The position numbers and the translations under genes are program-made. From contig NZ_FCOJ02000005.1 of the NCBI RefSeq assembly GCF_001545035.1, positions 1-64,000 of the forward strand: 64,000 nucleotides of DNA, written 5' to 3'. The notes beneath the pieces are model-generated. The model did not search any database, was not told the DNA's origin, and worked only from the letters and a program-made list of their open reading frames with translations. The first letter of the stretch is position 1. Each line of letters begins with the position of its first letter. Origin of the DNA: Caballeronia glebae. Its GTDB lineage: Bacteria > Pseudomonadota > Gammaproteobacteria > Burkholderiales > Burkholderiaceae. Below are positions 26,508 to 35,434 of the stretch, piece after piece.

Positions 26508-27680
26508 TCACGCCGGCCCGCCCGACTTGCGCGAGCGCCGCCGCGCGAGCCACGCGCGCTCCGCCGCCGACGCGAGCCAGCCGAGCGCCGCATACGGCCA
26601 CACCCACGCGAGCCAGTGCGCAAGCCCGTTGAAATGCAGATAGCGTCCCTGCCGCCAGTCGGCGAGCACGATGTCGAAGTACGGATTCATCGGCAGCAAA
26701 TTGATGAGCGCGAGCGAAACCACGAGCGCCGCGCCCGCGAACGCCGCCCGCAAGCCGCGCGGCAGCGACACCGACAGCACGCCCGCGACCGTCGCGATGG
26801 CGATGCCTTCCAGCGCGCCGTCGGTCGCCCAGTCGAAAGTCAGGCCCGCGCGCGATTGCAGAAAGCTCGCGCCCGCTTTCGCGAAGATCGTCATCGCGAT
26901 CAGGCCGAGCATCAGCCGGAGGCGCGGCGCGCGCTTTCTCGTGAGCAGCGTCGCGAGCACGAGCGCCGCGAACAGACTCGTTGACGTGATCAGCGCTTCC
27001 CATGTGTCGTCGGGCAAGAGCGCGCCGAGGCGGTCCGGCCAGCTTTCGACGTCCCACGCGGCGGGCGTCCACGCGAGGATCGCGTCCTGCATCGCCGGGT
27101 CGAGCACGTCCCAGAGCACGCGCGGCAGATCGCCGCCGCCGAAGAGATACGGCGCGGGGAACATCGCCGCGAACGGCCAGAGCGCGGTCAGCCCGAGGAC
27201 ATACGCCGCGTCGCGCTCGAACCACGTGAAGCGGATGCGCCGCAACAGGCCGCGATCGAGCAGCGCGCTGGTCGCGGGCGCGATCAGCACGCCGCCGACG
27301 AGCGCGCCGAACGCATTGGCGGCGAGATCGAGGTTGGACGCGACGCGCGTCGGCAGATACGTCTGGATCGCTTCCATCGTGCCGGAGAGCAGCGCGCCGC
27401 CCGCGAGCGCCGCGCCGACCGCGAGCGTGCCGCGAAAGCGTGGATAAAGCGCGAGCACGATCAGCGCGCCGAGCGGCATGTAGCCGAGCACGTTGGTGAC
27501 GACATCGAAAACGGTCAGATACCGCGGCAGCGGATCGGTGAGATACGCGAACGGACTCAGGCCGAGCGAGCGCCAGCCGGAAAACGGATAGAGCGAGCCA
27601 TAGACGACGAGCGCCGCATACGCGGCGAGCGCCTGCCGGGAAAACGCCGACGGGCGGCGCTGCCACTGCTTGATCGTCAT
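26508..27680 (-). CDS. VanZ-family membrane protein
   Basis: A 390-residue membrane protein with about ten predicted hydrophobic segments. The VanZ-like core is near residues 55-130: VTNVLGYMPLGALI, EAIQTYLPTR and SNLDLAANAFGALVGG carry the conserved E, Q, R, D and N residues. VanZ of Gram-positive bacteria reduces teicoplanin binding, but proteobacterial members have no established role. The C-terminal half is unrelated to the short VanZ proteins. It lies 49 bases after the MCE-system lipoprotein gene on the same strand, so it is probably the last gene of that transport operon. The C terminus is Arg-rich. Confidence 0.8.
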   Translation of the reverse strand: MTIKQWQRRPSAFSRQALAAYAALVVYGSLYPFSGWRSLGLSPFAYLTDPLPRYLTVFDVVTNVLGYMPLGALIVLALYPRFRGTLAVGAALAGGALLSGTMEAIQTYLPTRVASNLDLAANAFGALVGGVLIAPATSALLDRGLLRRIRFTWFERDAAYVLGLTALWPFAAMFPAPYLFGGGDLPRVLWDVLDPAMQDAILAWTPAAWDVESWPDRLGALLPDDTWEALITSTSLFAALVLATLLTRKRAPRLRLMLGLIAMTIFAKAGASFLQSRAGLTFDWATDGALEGIAIATVAGVLSVSLPRGLRAAFAGAALVVSLALINLLPMNPYFDIVLADWRQGRYLHFNGLAHWLAWVWPYAALGWLASAAERAWLARRRSRKSGGPA

Positions 27681-27729
27681 GAGCCGCCAGGACGCTGGCG
27701 TGCTGGACGGAGATTGAAACTGCCGAAGG

Positions 27730-28356
27730 TCATCGTGAAGCGGAAAGCGGCTGCGCGGCGAGCCACGCGGAGAGCTGCGCGATCACCTCGTCCGATGCGG
27801 CCGCGAGCGCCCGCGCGCCGCCGGGTGCGTCCGCGCTCGGCGCGTTCGCGCTCGCGGCGAAGCTGCGCTGGGCGACCACGCGGCCCTGTTGCGTGAGCGT
27901 CGCGCGCACCGACACGACGCCGTGGCTTTGCTCGGGCGCGTCGAAGACCTGTTCGAAGCTCGTCAGCTCGACTTCGAGCAGCGGCACGGCGCGCACGGGA
28001 TCGGCGCCGGACAGGATCGGACCGCGCGCCGCGAGCGCCTCGCGCAGACGTTGCGTCAGCAGTTGCGCGGGCGGCATGGTCCAGTGGCTGTTCGAATAGT
28101 TGCCCGTGCGCTGGGCATCGACGTAACTCAGCCGATACGCGAACGAGTCGGTTTCGAGACTGCGCGGCGCGGCCACCGCGAGCACTTTCACCGGCGGCGT
28201 CGGCGCGGCGTTGGCCGTCGCGTTGGCGACAGGCGTCGCGCCGAGGTCGTAATGCGCGTTGGGCATCGCGCTCGGCGTCGATCCGCAACCCGCCAGCAAG
28301 GTGACGCAGCCCAGCGCGAGCGCCGCGATCGCGCCTTTCATGTCGATGTCTTTCAT
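27730..28356 (-). CDS. ABC-type transport auxiliary lipoprotein (PqiC-like)
   Basis: A 208-residue outer-membrane-type lipoprotein. The signal peptide ends in the lipobox LLAGC, with mature start CGSTPSAMPNAHYDLG. The body matches the ABC-type transport auxiliary lipoprotein (PqiC/YmbA) family: KVLAVAAPRSLETDSFAYRL, then LTQRLREAL, then LLEVELTSFEQVF. In such systems the lipoprotein sits at the outer membrane as a receiving end for lipids moved by the MCE complex. It lies 13 bases after the MlaD-like gene. A second in-frame ATG at codon 6 is a possible start. Confidence 0.85.
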   Translation of the reverse strand: MKDIDMKGAIAALALGCVTLLAGCGSTPSAMPNAHYDLGATPVANATANAAPTPPVKVLAVAAPRSLETDSFAYRLSYVDAQRTGNYSNSHWTMPPAQLLTQRLREALAARGPILSGADPVRAVPLLEVELTSFEQVFDAPEQSHGVVSVRATLTQQGRVVAQRSFAASANAPSADAPGGARALAAASDEVIAQLSAWLAAQPLSASR

Positions 28357-28369
28357 ATCGTTTTCTCGA

Positions 28370-29329
28370 TCAATGCGCCGGTTTCGCCGGCCACGCGAAG
28401 CCCGCCTCGCCCGGTCCCGGCTCCTTCTGCGGCGCGCCGAAGAGCACGCTGCGCGGATTGGTGCTGAACGCGTCGGCGGCGCGGTCGACGGAACGCGCCG
28501 CCGCGCTCACGTCGTCGCTGAACGAATAGAAGCGCGGCAACGCCTCGAAGCCGACGCGCGCCGTCACGAAACGCAGCGACTCGTTCATGTCGGCGAGCGC
28601 CGCGCTCGCGTCCTCCGCTGCCTTGCCCGCCTTGTTCAGATTGGTGACGAACGGGCCGTCCGGCCGATTCAGGTTCTGCACAAGCTGGTTGGTCGAGCCG
28701 AGCGTCGTGTTGATCTGCTTGAGCGTCTGCGGCAATTGCGCCGTCGCGGGCTGCACCTGGCTCGCGAGCGTCGCGATGCCGTCGGCGGCGGCCTGCACGC
28801 TCTTGGTCGTCGCCATGAGCTGATTGCGCACGTCGTCGGAGAGGAACTTGTCGGCGTCCTCGGAAAGACGCTCGAACTTCTTCAGGATGACGTCGCCGCG
28901 CTGCTGCAACTGCTCGAAGAGGCCGGGACGCATCGGCACCTCGGCGACGTGCTGCGGCGACGAAGCCAGCGCGGTCGTATCGGTGCCGGTGTCGTCGAGC
29001 TGCACGAACGCGATGCCCGTCACGCCCTGAAAGCCGAGCGTCGCGTAAGTGGAATGCGTCATCGGCGCGTTCTTGTCGACGACAATGCGGATGCGGATCT
29101 GCCCCGGATGCGACTTGTCGAAGCTGATCGACTGCACCTTGCCCACGCCCAGACCGCGATAGCGCACGGACGCGTCCGTAAAAAGACCGGTCACGTTGGT
29201 GCGCGCGATCAGGTCGTACGGCACGCGCACGGTGCGATCCACGTTGAAAAAGAACACGGCGAACGCGATGGTTAGCACGAGACCGATCGTGAAAAGCCCG
29301 GTCCAGAACGCGTGTGATTTGTTTTCCAT
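28370..29329 (-). CDS. MlaD-family MCE protein
   Basis: A 319-residue periplasmic protein with one N-terminal membrane helix (AFWTGLFTIGLVLTIAFAVFFF). The MCE domain follows at about residues 38-118 (VPYDLIARTNVTGLFTDASVRYRG, GVTGIAFVQL). The rest is a long helical region with heptad-like stretches that would form a barrel or needle extension. It has a single MCE domain, so it resembles MlaD rather than the multi-domain PqiB or LetB, but it is longer than MlaD. It follows the ATPase gene by 36 bases. Role in phospholipid movement across the periplasm is inferred from the family. Confidence 0.9.
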   Translation of the reverse strand: MENKSHAFWTGLFTIGLVLTIAFAVFFFNVDRTVRVPYDLIARTNVTGLFTDASVRYRGLGVGKVQSISFDKSHPGQIRIRIVVDKNAPMTHSTYATLGFQGVTGIAFVQLDDTGTDTTALASSPQHVAEVPMRPGLFEQLQQRGDVILKKFERLSEDADKFLSDDVRNQLMATTKSVQAAADGIATLASQVQPATAQLPQTLKQINTTLGSTNQLVQNLNRPDGPFVTNLNKAGKAAEDASAALADMNESLRFVTARVGFEALPRFYSFSDDVSAAARSVDRAADAFSTNPRSVLFGAPQKEPGPGEAGFAWPAKPAH

Positions 29330-29365
29330 CGGCAGTTTCCTCTAACGCGCTCGCTTTGCGCGCGC

Positions 29366-30244
29366 TTACTTGTTCACGGCGATCGGCGCGTCTTCGAGCG
29401 CGGCGGGCGGCAGCTTCGCGCGACGGTCAGGCGGCAGGGCTTGCAGCGCGCGGCGCCCGCGCCGCCCCAGAAAATACTCGCGGATGAACGGATGATCCAC
29501 CGCGCACGCTTCCTCCACCGGCGCCGCGACGAGCACGCGACGATCCGCCAGCACGGCGACGCGCGTGGAAAGCGCGACCATCGTATCGAGATCGTGCGTG
29601 ACCAGCACGACCGTCAGCCCGAGCGCGCGATGCAGCGTCGCGATCAGATCGACGAACTCGTCCGACGCCTTCGGATCGAGACCGGCGGTCGGTTCGTCGA
29701 GAAAGAGCAATTCGGGTTCGAGCGCGATCGCCCGCGCGATGCCCACGCGCTTCACCATTCCGCCGGACAACGCCGACGGCATCTTGCTCGCGTGCTTGCA
29801 CGACAGGCCGACCATTTCGAGCTTCAGCATGACGAACTCGCGGATCAGGTCCTCGGGAATCTTGCCGAGTTCGCGAAACGGTTGCGCGATGTTGTCGTAC
29901 ACGGTCAGCGACGAAAACAACGCGCCTTGCTGAAACATCATCCCGGAGCGCGTGCGCAGCATCTTGGCGGTTTCCTCGTCCATGCGCGCCCATTCTTCGC
30001 CGAGCACGCGAATAGTGCCCGATGTCGGCGATTCCAACCCGAGCATCTGCCGCACGAGCGTGGTCTTGCCCGAGCCCGAGCCGCCCAGCAACGCGACGAT
30101 CTCGCCGCGCCGCACATCCAGATTCAGATGCTCGTGAATCACCGTGCGCCCGTAGCGCTTGGTGAGATCGCGCACTTCGATCACCGGCTCCGCGATGACG
30201 GGCGGCGGCTGGTGGCGAACGGCGGTGGCGAGCGTGGTCGACAT
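29366..30244 (-). CDS. MlaF-like ABC transporter ATPase
   Basis: A 292-residue cytoplasmic ATPase of the Mla lipid transport class. Walker A is LLGGSGSGKTTL near residue 50, the signature is ALSGGMVKRVGIA, and Walker B is PELLFLDEPTAGLD, followed by the switch histidine in VLVTHDLD. The start is the ATG of MSTTLATAVRHQ; the frame is open far upstream opposite the permease gene but without support. The N-terminal ~18 residues and the C-terminal ~35 (rich in Arg, Leu and Pro) are extensions relative to MlaF. It follows the permease gene by five bases. Confidence 0.92.
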   Translation of the reverse strand: MSTTLATAVRHQPPPVIAEPVIEVRDLTKRYGRTVIHEHLNLDVRRGEIVALLGGSGSGKTTLVRQMLGLESPTSGTIRVLGEEWARMDEETAKMLRTRSGMMFQQGALFSSLTVYDNIAQPFRELGKIPEDLIREFVMLKLEMVGLSCKHASKMPSALSGGMVKRVGIARAIALEPELLFLDEPTAGLDPKASDEFVDLIATLHRALGLTVVLVTHDLDTMVALSTRVAVLADRRVLVAAPVEEACAVDHPFIREYFLGRRGRRALQALPPDRRAKLPPAALEDAPIAVNK

Positions 30245-30249
30245 GGCGG

Positions 30250-31377
30250 TCAGAGTCCGACGTGCTGGAAGAGGATCGCGAAGACGGCGTCGGCGAGAAT
30301 CACGATGGTGATCGACGTCACCACCGACGTAGTCGTGCCTTCGCCGAGACTCTGCGAATTGGCCTTGATGCGAAAGCCGAAGTGACACGCAGCGAGCGCG
30401 ATCAGCATGCCGAACACGACGCCCTTGCCGAGGCCGATCCACAGATTGGCGATCGGCACGACCGACGGCAGCGAGCGAATGAAGAAGTTCATGTCGATGG
30501 ACAGCACGAGCTTCGCCGCGAGGGCGCCGCCCGTCAACGCGACGATGTTGGTCCACATGACGAGCAGCGGCATCGCGATGCCGAGCGCGAGCACGCGCGG
30601 CAACACGAGACGCAGACCGTGCGGAATGCCCATGACCTGCATCGCGTCGAGTTCTTCCGTGACGCGCATCACGCCGATCTGCGCGGTGATCGCGGAACCC
30701 GAGCGGCCGGCGACGAGAATCGCCGAGAGCACCGGCCCAAGCTCGCGGATCACCGAGAGCCCGAGGATGTTCACGATGTACTGGTTCGCGCCGAACGCCT
30801 GCAACTGCTGCGCGGACAAATAACTCAGCACGATGCCGATCAGAAACGCGACGAGCGCGGTGATCGCGAGCGCCTGCGCGCCGGCGCTGTAGATGTTCGC
30901 GGAGATTTCCGTCCACGGAATGCGCTGCGGACGCCGAACGAGCCCGACGAGATCGAGCATGAACGCGCCGAACATCGCGAGGCCGTCGTACAGGTGATCG
31001 AAGAAATCGAAGATGAGCTGGCCGAGACGCGTGACCGGATCGACGCGATCGACGGGCTCGGGTTCCTCGCGTTCGGCATCGAGCAGCGCGACGCGCTCGA
31101 AGATCTCGCGCTGCGTGTCGGACAGCGCGATGGTCGCGGGCATCTTTCGGCCCCAGACGCGCCAGAGCGCCTGACCGCCGACGTGATCGAGCCGCTCGAC
31201 GGAAAGCAGATCCCACTGGCCGATCGCCTCGCGCCCGATGGCGCGCAGACGCCGCGTGACGCCGCTCTTCGCGCGGTCGCGGGCGAGCGCGAGCGCGGTC
31301 CACTGGCCCGATAGCCGGACCACCTTGCCCTGCAGACCGGCTTCCACTCTTAGGCGCGGCGGCGTGTCGAAGTCCAA
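30250..31377 (-). CDS. MlaE-like permease with an N-terminal STAS-like domain
   Basis: About 375 residues. The C-terminal ~260 are the MlaE/YrbE permease (YSAGAQALAITALVAFLIGIV, then SVIRELGPVLSAILVAGRSGSAITAQIG, the family's coupling region). The N-terminal ~110 look like an MlaB-type STAS domain: VRLSGQWTALAL near the front and LLSVERLDHVGGQAL before the linker. The start is unsure; a TTG giving LDFDTPPRLRVEAG is preferred, and another TTG 87 bases upstream is possible. MlaB is a separate protein in canonical mla operons, so the fusion is notable. It is the first gene of the operon and is divergent from birA. Confidence 0.87.
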   Translation of the reverse strand: MDFDTPPRLRVEAGLQGKVVRLSGQWTALALARDRAKSGVTRRLRAIGREAIGQWDLLSVERLDHVGGQALWRVWGRKMPATIALSDTQREIFERVALLDAEREEPEPVDRVDPVTRLGQLIFDFFDHLYDGLAMFGAFMLDLVGLVRRPQRIPWTEISANIYSAGAQALAITALVAFLIGIVLSYLSAQQLQAFGANQYIVNILGLSVIRELGPVLSAILVAGRSGSAITAQIGVMRVTEELDAMQVMGIPHGLRLVLPRVLALGIAMPLLVMWTNIVALTGGALAAKLVLSIDMNFFIRSLPSVVPIANLWIGLGKGVVFGMLIALAACHFGFRIKANSQSLGEGTTTSVVTSITIVILADAVFAILFQHVGL

Positions 31378-31555
31378 GGATTGATGGCGCGATGAGACGC
31401 GGTTAAAAGGGAGAGGACATTGTAGCGAAGAGTGTCGCGGCGGCGCGGATGGTGAATGCGGCAAGATTTCCGCTGTGCTTACGCCGGACGGCCGAATTTC
31501 GCCGACGCGTCGAAGCGGGGCGACGTTCGGGGGCGTCGCTCGCTCATCCCACGGC

Positions 31556-31561
31556 TACAAT
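31556..31561 (+). promoter_or_regulatory. -10 element directly upstream of birA
   Basis: GGCTACAAT gives TACAAT, ending only seven bases before the birA ATG. Transcription would begin at or next to the start codon, so the mRNA may be leaderless. No Shine-Dalgarno sequence is present in ACCCGCC. Confidence 0.45.
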
Positions 31562-31568
31562 ACCCGCC

Positions 31569-32456
31569 ATGAACTCCTCCCCTTTCGCCCCCGACGCGCC
31601 CTGGCGCGTCGATTGCAGCCGGCTCGCGACGCTTGCCGAGCGGCCCGCTCGCGACTGGACCATCGACATCGTCGACGAAACGGGCTCGACCAACGCCGAC
31701 CTGATGGAGCAGTTGCGCGCCTCGCGACGCGACGGCACGCCCTCGCCGATCGTGCGCGTCGCGTATTCGCAAACCGCCGGACGCGGACGGCGCGGCCGCG
31801 CGTGGCTCGCCGAACCCGGCAATGCGCTGCTGATGTCGGTCGGCTGCGTTCTGCGGCGGCCGATCGAAGGGCTGTCCGGCCTGAGTCTCGCCATCGGCAC
31901 CGCGGTACTCGACGCGCTCGCGCATCTGCCGCTCACGCCTTCCGCGCGTCCGGCGCTGAAATGGCCGAACGACGTGCTGCTCGACGACGGCAAGCTCGCC
32001 GGGATTCTCATCGAAACCGCCTGGAACACGCCTGAGGCGACGGCGGTCGTGATCGGCATCGGCATGAACCTGCACGGCGCGGAACAACTCGCCGCGCAAG
32101 TCGACGACGCGAACCGGCTCGCCGCTCAGTCCACGCCCGCCGCCGCGCCGGCAACGCTCGCGCGCGCATGGCCCGACGCCAATCTGACGGACACTTTGGC
32201 CGCGCTCCTCAACGCGCTCGACTCGGCGCTGCCGCGATTCGAAGCCGACGGCTTCAGGCCGTTCCGCCAACGCTGGCTCGACGCGCACGCGTGGGCCGGA
32301 CGCGAAGTCGCGCTGTTCGACCAGGGCATGGAAGTGACGCGCGGCATCGCATCGGGCGTCGACGAAGGCGGCCAGTTGCTGATCGACGCGCCCGAGGGCC
32401 CGCGCGCCGTCACGACCGGCGAACTCACACTGCGTCTCGCGAAGGAACGTCCGTGA
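31569..32456 (+). CDS. birA: Biotin-[acetyl-CoA-carboxylase] ligase, short form
   Basis: A 295-residue enzyme that makes biotinyl-AMP and transfers biotin to a lysine of the carboxylase carrier protein. The biotinyl-AMP loop [10 protein letters not shown] near residue 75 and the KWPNDVLL segment near residue 135 are diagnostic. There is no N-terminal helix-turn-helix, so unlike E. coli BirA it should not repress biotin genes; the first ~30 residues are a nonconserved extension. The C-terminal SH3-like domain ends in GELTLRL. coaX begins inside its stop codon (GTGA overlap), an arrangement shared with other beta-proteobacteria where birA and coaX are paired or fused. Confidence 0.94.
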   Translation: MNSSPFAPDAPWRVDCSRLATLAERPARDWTIDIVDETGSTNADLMEQLRASRRDGTPSPIVRVAYSQTAGRGRRGRAWLAEPGNALLMSVGCVLRRPIEGLSGLSLAIGTAVLDALAHLPLTPSARPALKWPNDVLLDDGKLAGILIETAWNTPEATAVVIGIGMNLHGAEQLAAQVDDANRLAAQSTPAAAPATLARAWPDANLTDTLAALLNALDSALPRFEADGFRPFRQRWLDAHAWAGREVALFDQGMEVTRGIASGVDEGGQLLIDAPEGPRAVTTGELTLRLAKERP

Positions 32457-33274
32457 ACGCATCGGCAAGCGACGCGACGTATCTGCTCATCGACGCGGGC
32501 AATAGCCGCATCAAGTGGTCGCTCGTCGATGATGCCGGCGCGTCGCTCGTGAACGGCGCCTTCGAACACGCGCATCATTCAACCGTCGCCGACGACGCCG
32601 CACTCGGCGCATGGTCCGAATTGCCCGCACCGTCGAGCGCCTGGATTTCGAACGTCGCGGGCATGCCGGTGCAAAACCGCATCCAGCGCCTGCTCGACGC
32701 GCGCTGGCCGACGCTGCCGCGCACCGTCGTGCGCGCGCGCGCCGAACAGTGCGGCGTGATCAATACCTACGCCGATCCGGTGCGGCTCGGCAGCGACCGC
32801 TGGGCCGGCATGATCGCGGCGCGCGCGGCATATCCGGGCGAGCATCTGCTGGTCGCGACCTTCGGCACCGCGACGACGCTCGAAGCGTTGCGCGCCGACG
32901 GCGTGTTCACGGGCGGTCTGATCGCGCCCGGCTGGTCTCTGATGATGGAATCGCTCGGCAGCCATACGGCGCAATTGCCGACGCTCGACGCGGCAACCGC
33001 GCGCGAGGCGCTGAATCAGACGCGCAGTCTATTCGCCACCGACACCGCCGCCGCGCTCTCGGCCGGATGCCTGCTCGCGCAGGCGAGCCTGATCGAGCGC
33101 GCATGGCGTGACCTGAAAGCCGACTGGCACGCCGACGTGCGGCTCGTGCTCGGCGGCGGCGCGGCAAACGAAATCGCGGGCGCGCTCGACGTGCCCCACA
33201 CGCGACACGATTCCCTCGTGCTGTCCGGCCTCGCGCTCATCGCGCGCGACGCGACGGCACGCCACTCATCCTGA
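32453..33274 (+). CDS. coaX: Type III pantothenate kinase
   Basis: A 273-residue kinase that phosphorylates pantothenate, the first step of coenzyme A synthesis. It is of the CoaX (ASKHA-fold) type, which is not inhibited by CoA. The phosphate-1 loop is [11 protein letters not shown] at the N terminus. The pantothenate-binding segment is [13 protein letters not shown] near residue 105, and the second nucleotide motif is [11 protein letters not shown], with GGLIAPG after it. The GTG start overlaps the birA stop by four bases and no better start exists. Translational coupling to birA is expected. Confidence 0.94.
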   Translation: MNASASDATYLLIDAGNSRIKWSLVDDAGASLVNGAFEHAHHSTVADDAALGAWSELPAPSSAWISNVAGMPVQNRIQRLLDARWPTLPRTVVRARAEQCGVINTYADPVRLGSDRWAGMIAARAAYPGEHLLVATFGTATTLEALRADGVFTGGLIAPGWSLMMESLGSHTAQLPTLDAATAREALNQTRSLFATDTAAALSAGCLLAQASLIERAWRDLKADWHADVRLVLGGGAANEIAGALDVPHTRHDSLVLSGLALIARDATARHSS

Positions 33275-33308
33275 CCTTTCCGATTTGACCGACGGACGGA
33301 GCCCAAGA

Positions 33309-33548
33309 ATGCTGCGCTGGCTGATCGCCCTTCTGATTCTCGCCAATTTGCTGATGTTCGCGGTCATGCGCGGCGTGTTCGGCCCGCTTCCCGCGGCCGG
33401 CGCGCGCGAGCCGCATCACTTGTTGCAGCAGGTTCATCCGGAGGCGCTCGCGACGCGCCCGCTGAGTCCCGACGAAGCGTTCGACCAGCCGCGCGTCGGC
33501 GGACCGGCGCCCGCGGCCAACGTACAAAGCGCGCCGCTCGGACAGTGA
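33309..33548 (+). CDS. Small single-pass membrane protein
   Basis: A 79-residue protein with one N-terminal helix (LRWLIALLILANLLMFAVMRGVFG) and a polar, Pro/Ala-rich remainder. The ATG giving MLRWLIALL is chosen; GTG/ATG-like codons 24 bases upstream add only a polar leader. It is 34 bases after coaX and probably in the same transcript. The tail PLSPDEAFDQPRV has no motif I know. I do not recognise a family beyond similar short ORFs after coaX in this group. Confidence 0.65.
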   Translation: MLRWLIALLILANLLMFAVMRGVFGPLPAAGAREPHHLLQQVHPEALATRPLSPDEAFDQPRVGGPAPAANVQSAPLGQ

Positions 33549-33561
33549 TCGCGGGCGCGAA

Positions 33562-34044
33562 TCAGCTTTGCGCGCGGACCTTCCTTAGCAGCGCAGTCGT
33601 CGATCGATCGTGCTCGAACGCGATGGCGAGCGCCTTGCCGCCCCAACCGCGCACGAGCGCCGATTCGGCCAGCTTGTCCATGTCGTAATCGCCGCCCTTC
33701 ACGAGCACGTCCGGACGCACGGCCCCGATTAATTCCAGCGGCGTCGTTTCCCCGAACTTCACGACCCAATCGACGCTTTCCAGCGCCGCCAGCAGCGCCA
33801 TGCGGTCATCTTCGCGGTTGATCGGGCGATCGTCGCCCTTGCCGAGCATGCGCACGGACGCATCGCTGTTCACGCCGACGATGAGCGTCGCGCCGAGCGC
33901 CTTGGCATCGGCGAGATAGGTCACGTGACCGCGATGGAGAATATCGAAGACACCGTTGGTGAAAACGACGGGACCGGCGAGCGCCGGACGGCGCGCGGCG
34001 AGCGCTTCGCGCGTGATGATCTTGCGTTCGAAAATGGCGGGCAT
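33562..34044 (-). CDS. rfaE2: D-glycero-beta-D-manno-heptose 1-phosphate adenylyltransferase
   Basis: A 160-residue nucleotidyltransferase that makes ADP-heptose precursor for the lipopolysaccharide inner core. The HxGH-like site is in FTNGVFDILHRGHVTYL near residue 30, and the second motif is ESVDWVVKFGETTPLELI. It corresponds to the C-terminal half of E. coli HldE; the kinase half is a separate gene elsewhere, as usual in beta-proteobacteria. The ATG of MPAIFERKIITRE is chosen from homology; the frame stays open upstream but overlaps the ferritin-like gene antisense region. It converges on the small membrane protein gene. Confidence 0.92.
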   Translation of the reverse strand: MPAIFERKIITREALAARRPALAGPVVFTNGVFDILHRGHVTYLADAKALGATLIVGVNSDASVRMLGKGDDRPINREDDRMALLAALESVDWVVKFGETTPLELIGAVRPDVLVKGGDYDMDKLAESALVRGWGGKALAIAFEHDRSTTALLRKVRAQS

Positions 34045-34114
34045 GGCGGCGCTCGTTGCAATGTGCTGAAAGCGCGCATTGTGACACGGCGCTGCGCACG
34101 GGGAATCAAGCAAA

Positions 34115-34144
34115 ACGGCCCGCCGGTGTTGACCGGCGGGCCGT
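34115..34144 (-). terminator. Rho-independent terminator after the ferritin-like gene
   Basis: ACGGCCCGCCGGT and ACCGGCGGGCCGT form a perfect 13-bp stem with a 4-base loop. On the minus strand a TTTT follows. Confidence 0.85.
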
Positions 34145-34166
34145 CTGTTCATCGAAGCCCGAAAAT

Positions 34167-35042
34167 TCAGGCCGGCTGCTCGGCAGCGCCGCCCGGCGCG
34201 GCTTGCAGGCGCAACGTCACTTCCTTGCGATAGCGATTCAACTCCTGCGCGGTCGCGAACGAACGCTCGAACAGAATCGACAGGTTGTGCAGAATGCGCT
34301 CGACGACCTTCTTCTCCCAGCTGTCGTCGAAGCGGATCTGGTCGTCCAGCCAGCGTTCGAGCCATTCGGGATCGGGCAGACGCGACTGCACGGTGTCGCG
34401 CGGGAAGAGCGCCTGATTCACATGCAGGTTGGTCGGATGCAGCGGCTTTTCGGTGCGGCGCGCGGACGCCATCAGCACGCCGATCTTCGCGAACGCCGCA
34501 CGCGCGGTGTCGCCAGCGGTCGCGAGCGCCTTCTTCATGTAACGCAGATACGCGCCGCCGTGGCGGGCTTCGTCGCGCGAGATGGTTTCGTAGATGTGCT
34601 TGATGACCGGTTCCGTGTGCCATTCGGCCGCGCGGCGATACCAGTGATTCAGGCGGATTTCGCCGCAGAAATGCAGCATCAGCGTTTCGAGCGGCGGCGC
34701 CGGATCGAACTCGAAGCGCACCGCGTGCAGCTCCTCTTCGGTCGGCACCATGTCGGGCTTGAAGCGCCGCAGATACTCCATCAGCACGAGCGAATGCTTC
34801 TGTTCCTCGAAGAACCACACGCTCATGAAAGCGGAGAAGTCGCTGTCATGGTGGTTGTCACGCAGGAACATTTCGGTTGCGGGAAGAGCGGACCATTCAG
34901 TGATCGCGTTCATCTTGATGGTTTTGGCCTGCTCGTCGGTGAGCAGGGAAGCATCGAATTTGTCCCAGGGAATGTCCTTCTCCATATCCCAGCGGACGGA
35001 TTCCAGCGACTTATACAATTCCGGATAAAGCATGGTGTTCAT
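34167..35042 (-). CDS. Ferritin-like diiron protein, acyl-ACP-desaturase-like
   Basis: A 291-residue, mostly helical protein. Two ExxH motifs are visible, EEQKH near residue 78 and DEARH near residue 157, each preceded by a helix with a single glutamate (TEWSALPATEMF and CGEIRLNHWYRR). The order E...ExxH...E...ExxH is that of class II diiron proteins. The pairs resemble the EENRH and DEKRH of soluble acyl-ACP desaturases. There is no signal peptide. Desaturation or another O2-dependent oxidation of an acyl chain is plausible but unproven. The gene lies downstream of a CarH/LitR-like regulator on the same strand, 392 bases apart, which suggests it may be its target. Confidence 0.8.
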   Translation of the reverse strand: MNTMLYPELYKSLESVRWDMEKDIPWDKFDASLLTDEQAKTIKMNAITEWSALPATEMFLRDNHHDSDFSAFMSVWFFEEQKHSLVLMEYLRRFKPDMVPTEEELHAVRFEFDPAPPLETLMLHFCGEIRLNHWYRRAAEWHTEPVIKHIYETISRDEARHGGAYLRYMKKALATAGDTARAAFAKIGVLMASARRTEKPLHPTNLHVNQALFPRDTVQSRLPDPEWLERWLDDQIRFDDSWEKKVVERILHNLSILFERSFATAQELNRYRKEVTLRLQAAPGGAAEQPA

Positions 35043-35229
35043 AGTCCACCCCTGATGCCACTTATGCGACGTTATATCTATATTGACTTTCGGCCGGGAC
35101 GCGCAGAAATGCGTTGCGCGTAAGCAGCCAAGCTTTCAATTTTACGCGGGATTCGGTCGGCCGAAGACGAAAAGCGACAACGAAGCGCCACATTGACGCT
35201 GCGGCAACGCGCTGCGTCCCGCGAAAACA

Positions 35230-35246
35230 TTGCACTTCCCGTGCAA
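35230..35246. promoter_or_regulatory. Inverted repeat between the CarH-like and desaturase-like genes
   Basis: TTGCAC-TTCCC-GTGCAA has perfect 6-base arms, extended imperfectly by ACA and TGT outside. A looser relative, TTGCGATG...CATGCAA, lies at 35373-35397. The gap 35043-35434 has no supportable gene. Confidence 0.35.
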
Positions 35247-35434
35247 ATGTTGCTGTGGTGCGTCTTGTTCTACCGTGGGTGAGGAGCTAAACCTGTGCCT
35301 GAGGTATGTTCAAGTGGCGCCGTGCCTGCCGGAACCGCGCCGGCCGCGCAGTATGACCTGCGCGCATGACAATGTTGCGATGCGGGCGTCATGCAACTTT
35401 CCGCGCCAATGCTCGACGTTGCGAGCGTTTTCGA

